The position numbers were made by a program, and so were the translations under genes. The notes below the pieces were generated by a model. It made no database searches and was not told where the DNA came from. It saw only the letters and a list, made by a program, of their open reading frames with translations. Positions 23,057-31,646 of a stretch of 64,000 nt of DNA are shown piece by piece (position 1 is the first letter of the stretch; every line of letters begins with the position of its first letter). The stretch comes from Thermoleophilum album (GTDB lineage Bacteria > Actinomycetota > Thermoleophilia > Solirubrobacterales > Thermoleophilaceae): contig NZ_FNWJ01000001.1 in NCBI RefSeq assembly GCF_900108055.1, positions 124,001 through 188,000 of the forward strand. Reading direction: 5' to 3'.

Positions 23057-23221
23057 CCGCCGTCGCAGGTCGATCGGCACCGGCCGCTGACCGCCGTCGC
23101 AGGTTCCGTCAGTGGTCGCGTAGGCCGGGCGCGAGCGTCGAGTAAGGACTGCGGTTTGCGGTCGCGGGTTCCGGCGGCGCGCCGCGGTTATGTCAGCGGT
23201 CGCGCAGGCCGGGCGCGAGCG
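23041..23221. repeat. Duplicated gene ends in a convergent intergenic region
   Basis: The 30 bases 23041-23070, covering the stop of the plus-strand transferase, recur at 23075-23104 with 28 of 30 matches. The 30 bases 23192-23221, covering the stop of the minus-strand Wzz/kinase gene, recur at 23108-23137 with 28 of 30 matches. A third motif (GTCGC[A/G]GGTTCC) is also repeated. The 136-base gap is thus built largely from copies of both flanking gene ends. Confidence 0.8.
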
Positions 23222-24773
23222 GGCCGCCGGGCGTCCGGCTTCGCCGCAGCGGCGGCGTGCCCTCGGACTCCTCGTCGGCCGAGGCCAGGGTGATCGGCTG
23301 CAGCGAGTAGCCGCCGCTGATCGAGCCCCCGTTGGCCACGACGCCGAACACCGGGACGCGCAGTGCTTGGAGCTGACCGGTGAAACGCGCGGCGTCGGCG
23401 AGACGCGTCTCGCCGAGCCTCGCGACCGCGACAACGCCGTCGATTCCGCGCACGACCGCCACCGCGTCGGCATAGTGACCAAGCGGCGGCGTGTCGATGA
23501 CGATCAGGTCGTGACTGCCACGGATCACGTCCAGTACCGGCCCGATCGCCGACGACTGCAGCAGACTCCAGGGATCCGGAGGCGATCCGCCAGCGGTGAT
23601 CACGTGCAGGCTCCCGCGCCGCTCGTCGAGGCCTTCCAATGACAACGGCGCGACCTGCAGCACGTCGAGCGGCGATGCCTGGCCGCGCAGAACCTGCAGC
23701 AGGCCCGGGGCGGCGTGCAACCCGTGACGACGGGCCAGCACCGGTCGCCGCAGATCAGCCTCGACGACCGCAACCCGCAGACCTGAGCGCGCGGCCGCAG
23801 CCGCCAAATGCCAGGCGACGGTGCTGCGCCCCTCGTCGCGCCCTTGCGAGCAGATCGCCAGCGCCGATAGCGGACGTCCGTTGGTGAAGCGCAGGTTGGC
23901 GTCGAGGACCCGGAACGCCTCCGCCAACTCGGGGTCGAGCAGACCCAGCGGGCCTTCCCGGTTCAATCGACGCGAGAAGGGCAAGGTCGTCAACACGGGC
24001 GCTCCGAAAGCCGCCACCACGTCCTCGCTGCGACGCAGCCGTCGGTCCGTTTGCTCGCGCACGAGCGCCAGCCCGCTACCCAGCACCGCCCCGAAGATCA
24101 AGCCGAGCAACACCGTCTGGATCGGGTCGCCGGCCTTGCCGGTCGGCACGTAGCCGCGCTGGATCAGGCGCGGCACAGCGTTGTCGCCGGAAGCGAGCAG
24201 CTCCAGGCGCTCCAGGTAGCTGGACAGGCGCTGCACCGCTGCCGTCGTGCGTCGGCGCGCCGCTTGGCGCAACTCCGCTCTCACCAAGCGCGCCAGCCGC
24301 AGCGCGGCGCGCCGCTCAGCAGCGCCCGCGAGCTCTTGTGCGCTGCGTGCGTAGAGGTTGGCGAGCAGCGCCGCCCGCTCGGGTCGGCGCGCGCGGGCGA
24401 CGATTGTCACCACGTCGCTGTCGCGACCACCGGTTACGCGGACGTCGGCGAGCACATCCTCGGTCGTCGCCGCGATTCCGCGCCGCCGCAGTGCAGCAGC
24501 CGTGTTCTCGGCGACGTCACGCGACTCGACGAGCTGCTCAAAATCCCGCGCCAGCTTGTCGACGTCGGGCGAGGTGGGAGCCAGCCCGTAAGCGTTCTGC
24601 TCCGGTCCGATGGTCTGCCGAAAGAGCAGCTTGGCCGTCGACTCGTAGTAGTCGCGATTGGCGATTGCGAACACCGCTGCAGCTATCCCAACGAGCAAGC
24701 TGACCACGAACACCAGTGGCCAGCGGCGGCGCAGCACGTCGAGCAATGGGGGCGTCTCGATCGTCGATGACAC
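23193..24773 (-). CDS. Wzz-type chain-length protein fused to BY-kinase-like ATPase
   Basis: The protein has about 526 residues from the GTG at 24773. A Wzz domain (about 1-250) has two flanking helices (WPLVFVVSLLVGIAAAVFA and VLLGLIFGAVLGSGLAL). A cytoplasmic P-loop domain (about 290-490) has ICSQGRDEGRST in the Walker A place, VAVVEADLRRP as Walker A' and DLIVIDTPPLGHYADA as Walker B. Active BY-kinases usually have GKS/T; here the Lys is Arg, and the C-terminal tail has one Tyr instead of a Tyr cluster. It probably controls chain length and assembly with Wzy. The 58 extra residues of the longest frame lack an organised signal and are left out. A C-tract stands before the GTG. Confidence 0.82.
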   Translation of the reverse strand: MSSTIETPPLLDVLRRRWPLVFVVSLLVGIAAAVFAIANRDYYESTAKLLFRQTIGPEQNAYGLAPTSPDVDKLARDFEQLVESRDVAENTAAALRRRGIAATTEDVLADVRVTGGRDSDVVTIVARARRPERAALLANLYARSAQELAGAAERRAALRLARLVRAELRQAARRRTTAAVQRLSSYLERLELLASGDNAVPRLIQRGYVPTGKAGDPIQTVLLGLIFGAVLGSGLALVREQTDRRLRRSEDVVAAFGAPVLTTLPFSRRLNREGPLGLLDPELAEAFRVLDANLRFTNGRPLSALAICSQGRDEGRSTVAWHLAAAAARSGLRVAVVEADLRRPVLARRHGLHAAPGLLQVLRGQASPLDVLQVAPLSLEGLDERRGSLHVITAGGSPPDPWSLLQSSAIGPVLDVIRGSHDLIVIDTPPLGHYADAVAVVRGIDGVVAVARLGETRLADAARFTGQLQALRVPVFGVVANGGSISGGYSLQPITLASADEESEGTPPLRRSRTPGGPLAPGLRDR

Positions 24774-24847
24774 GGGGGCTACCGTCCGATTAGTCGCTAA
24801 CGGAGGGGCTATCGCTTCCTTGCGGGTATCCGCAAGCGCAATCCAAA

Positions 24848-26323
24848 CTAGCGCAGCCTCGATCCGTCGGCCAGCGTCCGCCGGTCGACCGTGGCGGCGC
24901 GCGCAAGGCGACGGTCGACACCGCCCACAGGTGACCCGAGCGCCCACCCGAGCAGCAAGCCGAGAATCACCCCGTGCACGCCGTAGAAGGTGTCCTGAGC
25001 GGTGAGCTGCACCAGGTAGTAGGCAAGAAGCGCGAACGCCCAGGCCCGCAGTTCGCCCTCGTCTTCGCGCAACAGGCGGCTAGCGCGACCGGCGGCCGCC
25101 GCGAGGACCATCGCCACCAGACCGAAGCCGATCGGACCGAGTTGGTAGAGCAGCGACAGATAGCCGTTGTCGGGAGCGCGCAGAGGCGTTTCCCCACGCA
25201 GACGCGAGGGCTCGCCGGCGCTCCCGACGCCGTGGCCGAGGGGCTTCGTCAGCGACGCTGGCAACTGCTCGACCAGGGTTTGCCGACGCTCGTTCACCGA
25301 GCGGTCGCTGCTCGCCGCGCTGATCGTGTGCACCCGCGCGACGACCTCGCGGGCGGCTGGGCTGACCGGGGAGAGCAGCGCGGTCACCGCGACAGCCGTG
25401 ATTGCGAAACCCGCGACCGCCGGCAACGCCCGGCCGCGCGTGGCAACCACGAACGCGAGCGCCCCGGCGATCAACGCCAGCCACGCCGACCGCACGTAGG
25501 TGAGCGCGAGCGCGACCCCGCAGAGCGCCGCGAAGGCCAGCGCGAAAGTTGGGCGTCGCCGCAAAACGAGGGCTGCCAACAGGCCGAAGGCAAGGAGCGG
25601 CGCCAGCGTCCCAGGACTGTTGAGGGTCGAAAAGACGCGCAGCGCCCCCTCTCGCTCGACGATGATGCTCCAAAAGCCGCTGAAGTCGAGCCACGCCTGA
25701 TCCCAGCGCGGTAACCCGGCGATCCGCTGCCACAGCGCATAAAGGGCGATCAGCGGTACCAGCACCAGGACCGCTCGGAAGAGCACGCGGATCGGTTCGT
25801 CGCGCGGCAACGTCGCGCCCAGCAGGAGACCCCCACCGAGACCCGACACGTAGGCACCAAAGGCGAACATCGCTGGCAGCGGCGCCTCGGCGAACCCCAG
25901 CGGCAGGCCGATCGCGAAAGCCACCCCGATGGCCGTCGCCGCGAGCAGTCCGGGACGCGGTATCCGCGCCCTCGTGAGTTCGATCAAGGCCGCCCCCGCG
26001 GTCGCCACGAAGGGAAGCAGCGAGAGCGGATCGTTGGCCAGCTGAACCGTCGTGTAGCCGAGCACGCGGCGGACGCCGGGCACCACGAACCACAGCGCGA
26101 GCAGCGCGAACAAGCCGCGCCGTCGGTCGCTCGCGTAGACGGCGAGGACGGCCACCAGCAGCGCGATTGCGCAGGCCACCTGCGGGTACAGCGGCGTTGC
26201 GAATGCCACGACCAGTGCCAGGGGGAGCGCGACCAGCAAAAGAAATCGGGGCGTCGACCGGTCTAGCCGAGCCGGCTCGAGCGCGACCGGAGCGCTCAGG
26301 CGCGATGCGCGAGATCCCGCCAT
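24848..26323 (-). CDS. O-antigen ligase/polymerase family membrane protein (second copy)
   Basis: The protein has about 491 residues from the ATG at 26323, which has GGAGGAGCT just before it and overlaps the upstream glycosyltransferase gene by 28 bases. It has about 11 hydrophobic segments. The large periplasmic loop is followed by LGHGVGSAGEP and APDNGYLSLLYQLGPIGFGL, the Wzy_C-type signature (the usual H/D-N-x-Y-L element is DNGYL). It may be a polymerase or ligase for the second glycan. The frame open to 26584 runs through the previous gene and is not used. It lies in a minus-strand operon with a GT4 gene. Confidence 0.8.
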   Translation of the reverse strand: MAGSRASRLSAPVALEPARLDRSTPRFLLLVALPLALVVAFATPLYPQVACAIALLVAVLAVYASDRRRGLFALLALWFVVPGVRRVLGYTTVQLANDPLSLLPFVATAGAALIELTRARIPRPGLLAATAIGVAFAIGLPLGFAEAPLPAMFAFGAYVSGLGGGLLLGATLPRDEPIRVLFRAVLVLVPLIALYALWQRIAGLPRWDQAWLDFSGFWSIIVEREGALRVFSTLNSPGTLAPLLAFGLLAALVLRRRPTFALAFAALCGVALALTYVRSAWLALIAGALAFVVATRGRALPAVAGFAITAVAVTALLSPVSPAAREVVARVHTISAASSDRSVNERRQTLVEQLPASLTKPLGHGVGSAGEPSRLRGETPLRAPDNGYLSLLYQLGPIGFGLVAMVLAAAAGRASRLLREDEGELRAWAFALLAYYLVQLTAQDTFYGVHGVILGLLLGWALGSPVGGVDRRLARAATVDRRTLADGSRLR

Positions 26324-27471
26324 AGCTCCTCCATCGCAAGCGCTGCCCGCATCCGGTCGAAGCGGCTCGCCGCCGCGCGCGCGCTCCGTCCCATCGCTTC
26401 CAGCCGCTCGCGGTCTCGCAGCAGTTCCGCCGCCGCCGCGCTCCACAGCTCCGGCCGGCAGGGAGGCAGCAGCCGCCCGTGTTCGCCGTCGGCGATCAAC
26501 TCGGGGCCGGCACCTCGTTCGGAAACCAGCGGCGGTGTCCCGCAGGCCATGCTTTCCACGGTAACCAGGCCAAACGGCTCGCACCAGGAGGGCACGAGCG
26601 TCAGGTCGGCGGCGGTCAGGATTGCCGGGACGTCGTTGCGCGCGCCGGCGAAGACCACCCTGTCGACGACCCCGAGCTGGGCGACGAGGCGCCGCAGCTG
26701 GCGCTCGTAGGCGCGGTTGTCGAAGGCCACCGCTGGCCCCGAGAACGCCACCTCGCCGACCAGCACGAGCTTCGCATCGAAGCCCTCGGCGACCAACCCC
26801 GCCAAACAGCGAATCGCCAGATCCTGACCCTTCCAGGGGGTGATCTGAGCGATCTGGACGAGCAGCGCCACCGAGGCATCGGCGCCGAACTCATCGCGAA
26901 CCCGGCGGGCCCCCGTAGGGTCGGGTCGGAAGCGCTCGAGATCGATGCCGTTGTGGAGATGGACGAGGCGCGCACGACCGCGGGAGCGCCCAAGTGCGGC
27001 TTGCAAGCGCTCGCGGGTGTCGCGCGACACCGCGCAGATCGCGTCGGCGCCGCGCGCCAGCAAGCGAGCCACCAGGCGTCCCGAGAGGTTCGCGGGAAAG
27101 TGCTCGTGGGCACGCACCACCAGCGGCGTGCGATGCCTGCGGCACCACGGGATCGCCGAGAAAGCGGCGCGCGGCGTGTTGGCGTAAACGAGATGCGGAC
27201 GAAACCGCTTGGCGATCCGCGCCAACCGCGAGGCCGCTGGCGCGAACGGGACGAGCGATCGGGGGGTCCGCAGCGGATGCAGGCGGAAGCTCAGTTCGAA
27301 GGCCGGCAGCGCGGATCGCGGGATACCACGTTCGTCGAGCGCCCTTGCGAGCGGGCCGTCGGGCACTAGCACCAACAGCTCGTGCCGCTCTGCCGCACAC
27401 TCCAGCAGGTCGAGCAGAGCTCGTTCGGCTCCACTCATCGCCGCCGTGTGGTTGACGAAGAGAACGCGCAA
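26296..27471 (-). CDS. GT4 family glycosyltransferase
   Basis: The 391-residue protein starts at the TTG at 27471 with VLFVNHTAAMSGAERALLDL, the GT-B acceptor loop with SGAE. The donor half contains VQIAQITPWKGQDLAIR, NDVPAILTAADLTLVPSW and CEPFGLVTVESMACGTPPLV. It is predicted to be cytoplasmic and to act on the lipid-linked glycan. It is the first gene of a two-gene operon with the ligase-like gene. An inverted repeat stands directly before the start codon. Confidence 0.87.
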   Translation of the reverse strand: MRVLFVNHTAAMSGAERALLDLLECAAERHELLVLVPDGPLARALDERGIPRSALPAFELSFRLHPLRTPRSLVPFAPAASRLARIAKRFRPHLVYANTPRAAFSAIPWCRRHRTPLVVRAHEHFPANLSGRLVARLLARGADAICAVSRDTRERLQAALGRSRGRARLVHLHNGIDLERFRPDPTGARRVRDEFGADASVALLVQIAQITPWKGQDLAIRCLAGLVAEGFDAKLVLVGEVAFSGPAVAFDNRAYERQLRRLVAQLGVVDRVVFAGARNDVPAILTAADLTLVPSWCEPFGLVTVESMACGTPPLVSERGAGPELIADGEHGRLLPPCRPELWSAAAAELLRDRERLEAMGRSARAAASRFDRMRAALAMEELWRDLAHRA

Positions 27472-27474
27472 GGT

Positions 27475-27489
27475 TCGACTCGAAGTCGA
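27475..27489. promoter_or_regulatory. Inverted repeat before the TTG start at 27471
   Basis: TCGACT and AGTCGA are perfect 6-base arms around CGA, 3 bases before the start codon. A TTTAGTGG stretch just upstream on the minus strand could be the -10 region, so the repeat would lie in the initially transcribed DNA, as an operator or a small 5' hairpin. Confidence 0.35.
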
Positions 27490-27542
27490 CCACTAAACCT
27501 TGCCGCCGCGGGGGCTCCACCGCGACAGGGGGCGAAACCACC

Positions 27543-28874
27543 TTACTGCGCACCCCGATTGGCCGCTACGACCACCAGGCGCGGCGAACCGTCGAGCGCA
27601 ATGCGCAGAGTGCCGGCCTCGAAGCGAGGCGGTCGACCGACAGCACCACTGGTGGGGTCGACAACCGACAGCGGCTTGCCACCGTCGAGCGCCAGCCGCA
27701 CGCGGAGCACGGGCACGTCGAGACGGCGTTGTCGCAACGGATCCCACAGCGGATCGGTGCGCCAGAGGGCCACCACGGCGCGCCCGTCGCTACGTCGAAG
27801 GAGCAGGCTGCGGACCGTCGGTGGTGCGAAAACGTTGGCGCTAATGCTGGCTGAACGCGCGCGACCTTCTTCGCTCCGCGCCGTGCGCACTGTTCGCAGC
27901 AGGTTCCGCACCGCAGCGAACGCGGGCTTCGGTGTTAGGTCGTAGCGTAAAAGCCCGTAGTGGCGCTCCGCGTCGCGCCCCGCGGGGTCGGGTAGCTCGT
28001 CGACCAGCTCGTACAGGTAGGTGCGCTCGATTCCGTCCTTGAAGAACTCGAGCAGCATCCCCGGCACGTAGGCGGCGGCAACGTCCTCGGGCAGGCCGGG
28101 CTGCGAGGACCGCGCACCGAGGGCGTTGTGGAAGCCCGCTTCGGTCGCCCACACCCGCGTTGGCGAGCCGCACACTGGGCGCAGGCGCGCGATCTCGAGG
28201 GCGACCCGCGCTGGGTTCGCGGGCAAACCGCCGGGATACGGATGAGCGTTGCAGACGTCGAACCAGTCGGCCAGGAAGCCGGCCGATGCTGGCCCGTCCC
28301 AACTTCCGAACGAGGGCCCGACGAACGGCAAGGCACGGAGCTCCGGACGCCCGTCGATCAGCTCCCGCAGGCGCCGCGTGTAGACGCGCAGGCGCTGCTC
28401 CCAGCCCTTTGCGCCATCGAAGTGGTCGAGTTCGTTCGGCGCTTCGAGGGCTGCGGCCGCGCCCCGCAGCTCCGTTGCCACCGCCGCCACTAGCTGCTCC
28501 GCGCTACCGCCGGCAAACCCCGGTGCGCCCAGCGCGAACAAGAAACGCAGACCGTTTCGACGGGCGCGTTCGATCGCCGACAGGTAGCGCCGGTTCCAAT
28601 CGCGCCAGCTCGCTGCGGGATTGGCGTAAGCGTCGTCGCGGAGGTTGCGAACGCCGAGTTCGCGGAGCCGCTCCACTAGCTCGGGCCAGCGCGCGTAGGC
28701 GGTGTCGAAGTAGGCGACGTGCGTGACCACCCCCACCGAGTCGAGGAACCGCTCGGCACTTGCCACCTGCACCCGCGCCGCCGAGCTCGGATCGGCGAGC
28801 GCCAGCGAGAGGCTCAAGGCCAGGAGCAACACGGAAACTCCGCTCGCAAGCGCACGCCACGGCGATCCTCCCAC
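27543..28874 (-). CDS. Exported glycoside-hydrolase-like protein with C-terminal beta domain
   Basis: This 443-residue protein has a signal peptide (ASGVSVLLLALSLSLALADPSSAA). The catalytic-type barrel (about 40-330) has LRELGVRNLRDDAYANP, ALEAPNELDHF with the likely acid/base Glu near residue 145, and VWATEAGFHNALG with the likely nucleophile near 246. The C-terminal 100 residues look like the beta-sandwich seen after GH39 or GH30 barrels (VVALWRTDPLWDP, LRIALDGSPRLVVVAANR). It is the most divergent of the four hydrolase-like proteins of the locus. GTG at 28874 is the start used; no clear Shine-Dalgarno site is visible. It diverges from the second flippase gene. Confidence 0.7.
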   Translation of the reverse strand: MGGSPWRALASGVSVLLLALSLSLALADPSSAARVQVASAERFLDSVGVVTHVAYFDTAYARWPELVERLRELGVRNLRDDAYANPAASWRDWNRRYLSAIERARRNGLRFLFALGAPGFAGGSAEQLVAAVATELRGAAAALEAPNELDHFDGAKGWEQRLRVYTRRLRELIDGRPELRALPFVGPSFGSWDGPASAGFLADWFDVCNAHPYPGGLPANPARVALEIARLRPVCGSPTRVWATEAGFHNALGARSSQPGLPEDVAAAYVPGMLLEFFKDGIERTYLYELVDELPDPAGRDAERHYGLLRYDLTPKPAFAAVRNLLRTVRTARSEEGRARSASISANVFAPPTVRSLLLRRSDGRAVVALWRTDPLWDPLRQRRLDVPVLRVRLALDGGKPLSVVDPTSGAVGRPPRFEAGTLRIALDGSPRLVVVAANRGAQ

Positions 28875-28980
28875 GTCGAGAAGGTCGGCCTGCGGCCGCT
28901 CGAACTGCGCTCGCCAGGCGCGGGCTGGACGTTCCGACGAGCCCGCTCTCTCCTCGCTCGCCGCCAGTGAAGAGCTGTCT

Positions 28981-29003
28981 TAGGGTTTCGGCGGAGTGCC
29001 CCC
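28981..29003 (+). promoter_or_regulatory. Shared start-region motif: TAGGGT box plus GTGCCCCCAC
   Basis: TAGGGT at 28981-28986 is followed 9 bases later by the GTG at 28996 and five C at 28999-29003. GTGCCCCCACC is identical to the start at 13325. Confidence 0.5.
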
Positions 29004-30351
29004 ACCCGCCTTTCCTACACCCCGAACCGCGGGCGGCGGTTTGCTTCGGCGCCGCCTGGTGCGCGCCGGCGCGATCACCTACACGTGCTCGGCGCTCTCG
29101 CTTTCGGCCAACCTGATCACCGGCATTCTCGCGGCCCGTTTGCTCGGGCCGGAGGGCCGCGGCATCGTCATCGCTCTCGCCTCCGGCGTGCAGCTCTGCG
29201 GGTTCCTGTTCGCCGCTGGCGTCGCCCAGAGCCTGTCGTACTACGCGGCACGGGAACCGCAGCGGACGCCGCAACTGGTGGCCGGCTGGCTGGTGATGCT
29301 GCTGCCGCTATCAGCACTCGCCGTCGTCGTGACCGAGCTTTTGGTGCCCGTGATCTTCGCCAGCGAGAGCCAAGCGATCGCGATCGGACGCTGGTTTGCA
29401 CTAGCCGCGGTGCTCGTGATCGGACTCGAGCTGGTCTACGGGATCCTGCTCGGTCGACACGACTACGTCGGCTTCAACCTGGTGCGCGTTGGGCAGCCGG
29501 CGCTGACGGCCCTCGGCTACCTGGCGTTGTGGCGCCTCGAGCGGCTCTCGGTAGCGGGAGCGCTCGCCTCCCTGGCCGTCGCGACCGCACTCGTCGTTGC
29601 GTTCGGGCTAACGCGCGGGCTGCGCGGAACACGACTGGCCCGGCCGGACGTCGCGGTCGCCGCTCGCTCTCTTTGGTACGGGGTACGCGCCCAGGGCTCG
29701 ACGGTCGCCGCGAACCTGAGCGCGCGCCTCGACGTCGCCGTGTTGCCCGCCTTCGTGAGCGCCGCAGCAGTCGGGCTCTACTCGGTCGCTACCAACGTCT
29801 CCCTGATCGTCTACCAGGTGGCGAGCACCTTCGCTGCGGTCGTGTTGCCGGCCGCCGCCGCCGATCAAGCTGGTCGCGCACGGGCGAAAGTGGTGCTCTC
29901 GGCCTGGGCGACGCTGTCGGTGTGCGGTTTGGCTGCGCTGGCGCTTGCGATCGTTGGCGAACCGCTGCTCGGTCTCGTCTACGGCGACGCCTTCCGACCG
30001 GCGATCGAACCCTTGCGACTACTGCTTCCGGGCGCCGTGCTGTTCGCCGTCGCCTCGATCGTGGCGTCAGGACTTGGCGCCGAGGGGCGGCCGTTCGCGG
30101 CGACGCTCGCACACGTCCTGGGAGCGATCGTCATGGCTGTCGGTCTCGCCCTGTTCGCGCCCAGCGGCGGAACCACGGCGGCGGCCCTCGTCTCGACAGC
30201 CTCCTACGCGACCGTGTTTTCCGTTGTGTTGTGGTGGTATGCGCGGGTTACCGCACTGCCGGCGGCCGAGCTGGTACCGACACCACGGCGCCTGCGCGCA
30301 CGCCTGCGGGCACTGACCACGCTGCCAGCTGGCACTAGCGGGAGACGTTAG
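28996..30351 (+). CDS. Polysaccharide flippase (Wzx/MOP family), second copy
   Basis: The 451-residue membrane protein has about 12-14 hydrophobic segments. It begins with a short polar region, then RAGAITYTCSALSLSANLITGILAARLLGPEGRG, the conserved first helix and loop of RfbX-like proteins (residues quoted in parts: ANLITGILAARLLGPEGRG). A later helix has LSARLDVAVLPAFVSAAAVGLYSVA, with its core DVAVLPAFVSAAAVGLYSV. It would carry lipid-linked repeat units across the membrane. It is a separate protein, unlike the flippase module fused at 14409. The last 17 bases overlap the convergent hydrolase gene. Confidence 0.87.
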   Translation: MPPPAFPTPRTAGGGLLRRRLVRAGAITYTCSALSLSANLITGILAARLLGPEGRGIVIALASGVQLCGFLFAAGVAQSLSYYAAREPQRTPQLVAGWLVMLLPLSALAVVVTELLVPVIFASESQAIAIGRWFALAAVLVIGLELVYGILLGRHDYVGFNLVRVGQPALTALGYLALWRLERLSVAGALASLAVATALVVAFGLTRGLRGTRLARPDVAVAARSLWYGVRAQGSTVAANLSARLDVAVLPAFVSAAAVGLYSVATNVSLIVYQVASTFAAVVLPAAAADQAGRARAKVVLSAWATLSVCGLAALALAIVGEPLLGLVYGDAFRPAIEPLRLLLPGAVLFAVASIVASGLGAEGRPFAATLAHVLGAIVMAVGLALFAPSGGTTAAALVSTASYATVFSVVLWWYARVTALPAAELVPTPRRLRARLRALTTLPAGTSGRR

Positions 30352-31543
30352 GTCGACGCGGACGCGGTAGCGGGACACACGACCCGTCGCTGCGACGGGC
30401 GCAGCCGGCCAGCGCGCGCGCTACCGCCACGTACGCCCGGAAGGCCGGTTTGCGCACGAAGCGGCGGCGCCCGTTCCAGGCGAGCAGCCCCGTGTAGTCG
30501 AAGATGTTCTGACGATCCCGGTAGCGCGTGATCCACGAGTACCAGTACACCCGTCGCACGCCGATACGGCGGTCACGAACAGCTCGGACGAGCAAGCGAT
30601 GCACGACTAGCAGCCGCTTGACGACGCCGCGGTCGTCGGTCACGACCTCGCGGGCGTAGCGCGGGACACGGGCGCGCCCCTTGGCCGCCGGCCAGCCGAC
30701 CTCGGTAGCCCACAGCCCCTTGCGACCGTCGCCATGGCGACGCATGACCGCTCGGAAGAGGCGCAAGGCGCGCACCACGTTGGCCGGTTTGCCGGTGTAC
30801 GTCTGCACCGCGCCGACGTCGAACAGCCCCCGCACTCCCGCGTCGTAGAGCGCGCTGAGCTGGTTCCAGGAGTCGTTGGTCAGTCCTGCCAACACCACAC
30901 GCGCCGAGCGATCGGCACCGTGCACGGCCGCGCTGGCGGCGCGCAAGAGAGCCACGTAACCGTTCGGAAACGCGTAACGGCGGAACTCACGACGGTCGGG
31001 AACCGTCCATTGGTAGGGCAGATGTGGCTCGTTCCAGATCTGCCAGTAGCGCAGCGGCACGTACGGCAGCTCGCGGTGCTCGCGCCAAAAGCTGCCGCGC
31101 GGACCGTAGCGGCGCACGAGCGCCGCCACGAAATCCGCGTACGTTTGAGGGTCCTTCGGCGGCGCGGCGACGGTGTCGGCGATACGTGCCCAGCGCGGCG
31201 CGTACATCACGATCGGCACGAGCTCGATGCGCGTCCGGGCAGCCCGCGCCACCACCCGATCGAGCGCAGTGAAATCGATCGGCCCGTCCGCTTCGGGCTG
31301 GGCGAGCGACCAGTTGAAGACGAGGCGCGCAGTCTCCACACCAGCGCGACTCATCAGGTTCCAGGCGGCGTCTTGAGTCGGTTGAGGGGCGGCCTCGATG
31401 CCGTCGCCCCAAAACATCCCGAGGAACCGCGGTGGCACCTGCCTTGCGGCCCCCGCGGTCGCGGCCGTTGCCGCCGTAACGAGCAGCAGCAGCGCGCCGA
31501 CCGCGGCAACCCGCATCGCTTGCTTAATTGCGAACACGCGCAT
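30335..31543 (-). CDS. Exported glycoside-hydrolase-like protein (GH39/GH5 clan A type)
   Basis: The 402-residue protein has a signal helix (VAAVGALLLLVTAATAATAGAA) and then QVPPRFLGMFWGDGI, which aligns with the start of the barrel in the two related proteins. LMSRAGVETARLVFNWSLAQ, RYWQIWNEPHLPYQW (acid/base Glu near 172) and LWATEVGWPAAKGRARVPR (nucleophile Glu near 279) follow. Near the C-terminus VYWYSWITRYRDRQNIFDYTGL is shared with its neighbour, with core YSWITRYRDRQNIFDYTGL. The ATG at 31543 has AGGG just before it. It is the downstream partner of 31647-32840, in a tandem pair. Confidence 0.75.
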   Translation of the reverse strand: MRVFAIKQAMRVAAVGALLLLVTAATAATAGAARQVPPRFLGMFWGDGIEAAPQPTQDAAWNLMSRAGVETARLVFNWSLAQPEADGPIDFTALDRVVARAARTRIELVPIVMYAPRWARIADTVAAPPKDPQTYADFVAALVRRYGPRGSFWREHRELPYVPLRYWQIWNEPHLPYQWTVPDRREFRRYAFPNGYVALLRAASAAVHGADRSARVVLAGLTNDSWNQLSALYDAGVRGLFDVGAVQTYTGKPANVVRALRLFRAVMRRHGDGRKGLWATEVGWPAAKGRARVPRYAREVVTDDRGVVKRLLVVHRLLVRAVRDRRIGVRRVYWYSWITRYRDRQNIFDYTGLLAWNGRRRFVRKPAFRAYVAVARALAGCARRSDGSCVPLPRPRRPNVSR

Positions 31544-31646
31544 CCCTGCTCACCGCTGTCGAGATCGTGCACACCCTGCGCTGACGCCCCCGCTGCTCCC
31601 TAACTAACACCGGCAGCGGCCCGCCGATGCGCCGCGCCCGTGAGCG

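Noticed and set aside
23057-23192. Possible small insertion sequence or CRISPR-like repeat
   Set aside because: The repeats are copies of the neighbouring gene ends, spaced irregularly, with no transposase, target duplication or spacer pattern.
24774-24947. Extended N-terminus of the Wzz/kinase protein
   Set aside because: The extra residues are Arg/Cys-rich without a helix or domain. The GTG at 24773 just before the Wzz helix fits better.
28504-29274. Minus-strand frame of 256 codons across the flippase start
   Set aside because: It overlaps both the hydrolase and flippase genes in other frames and has no coherent domain.
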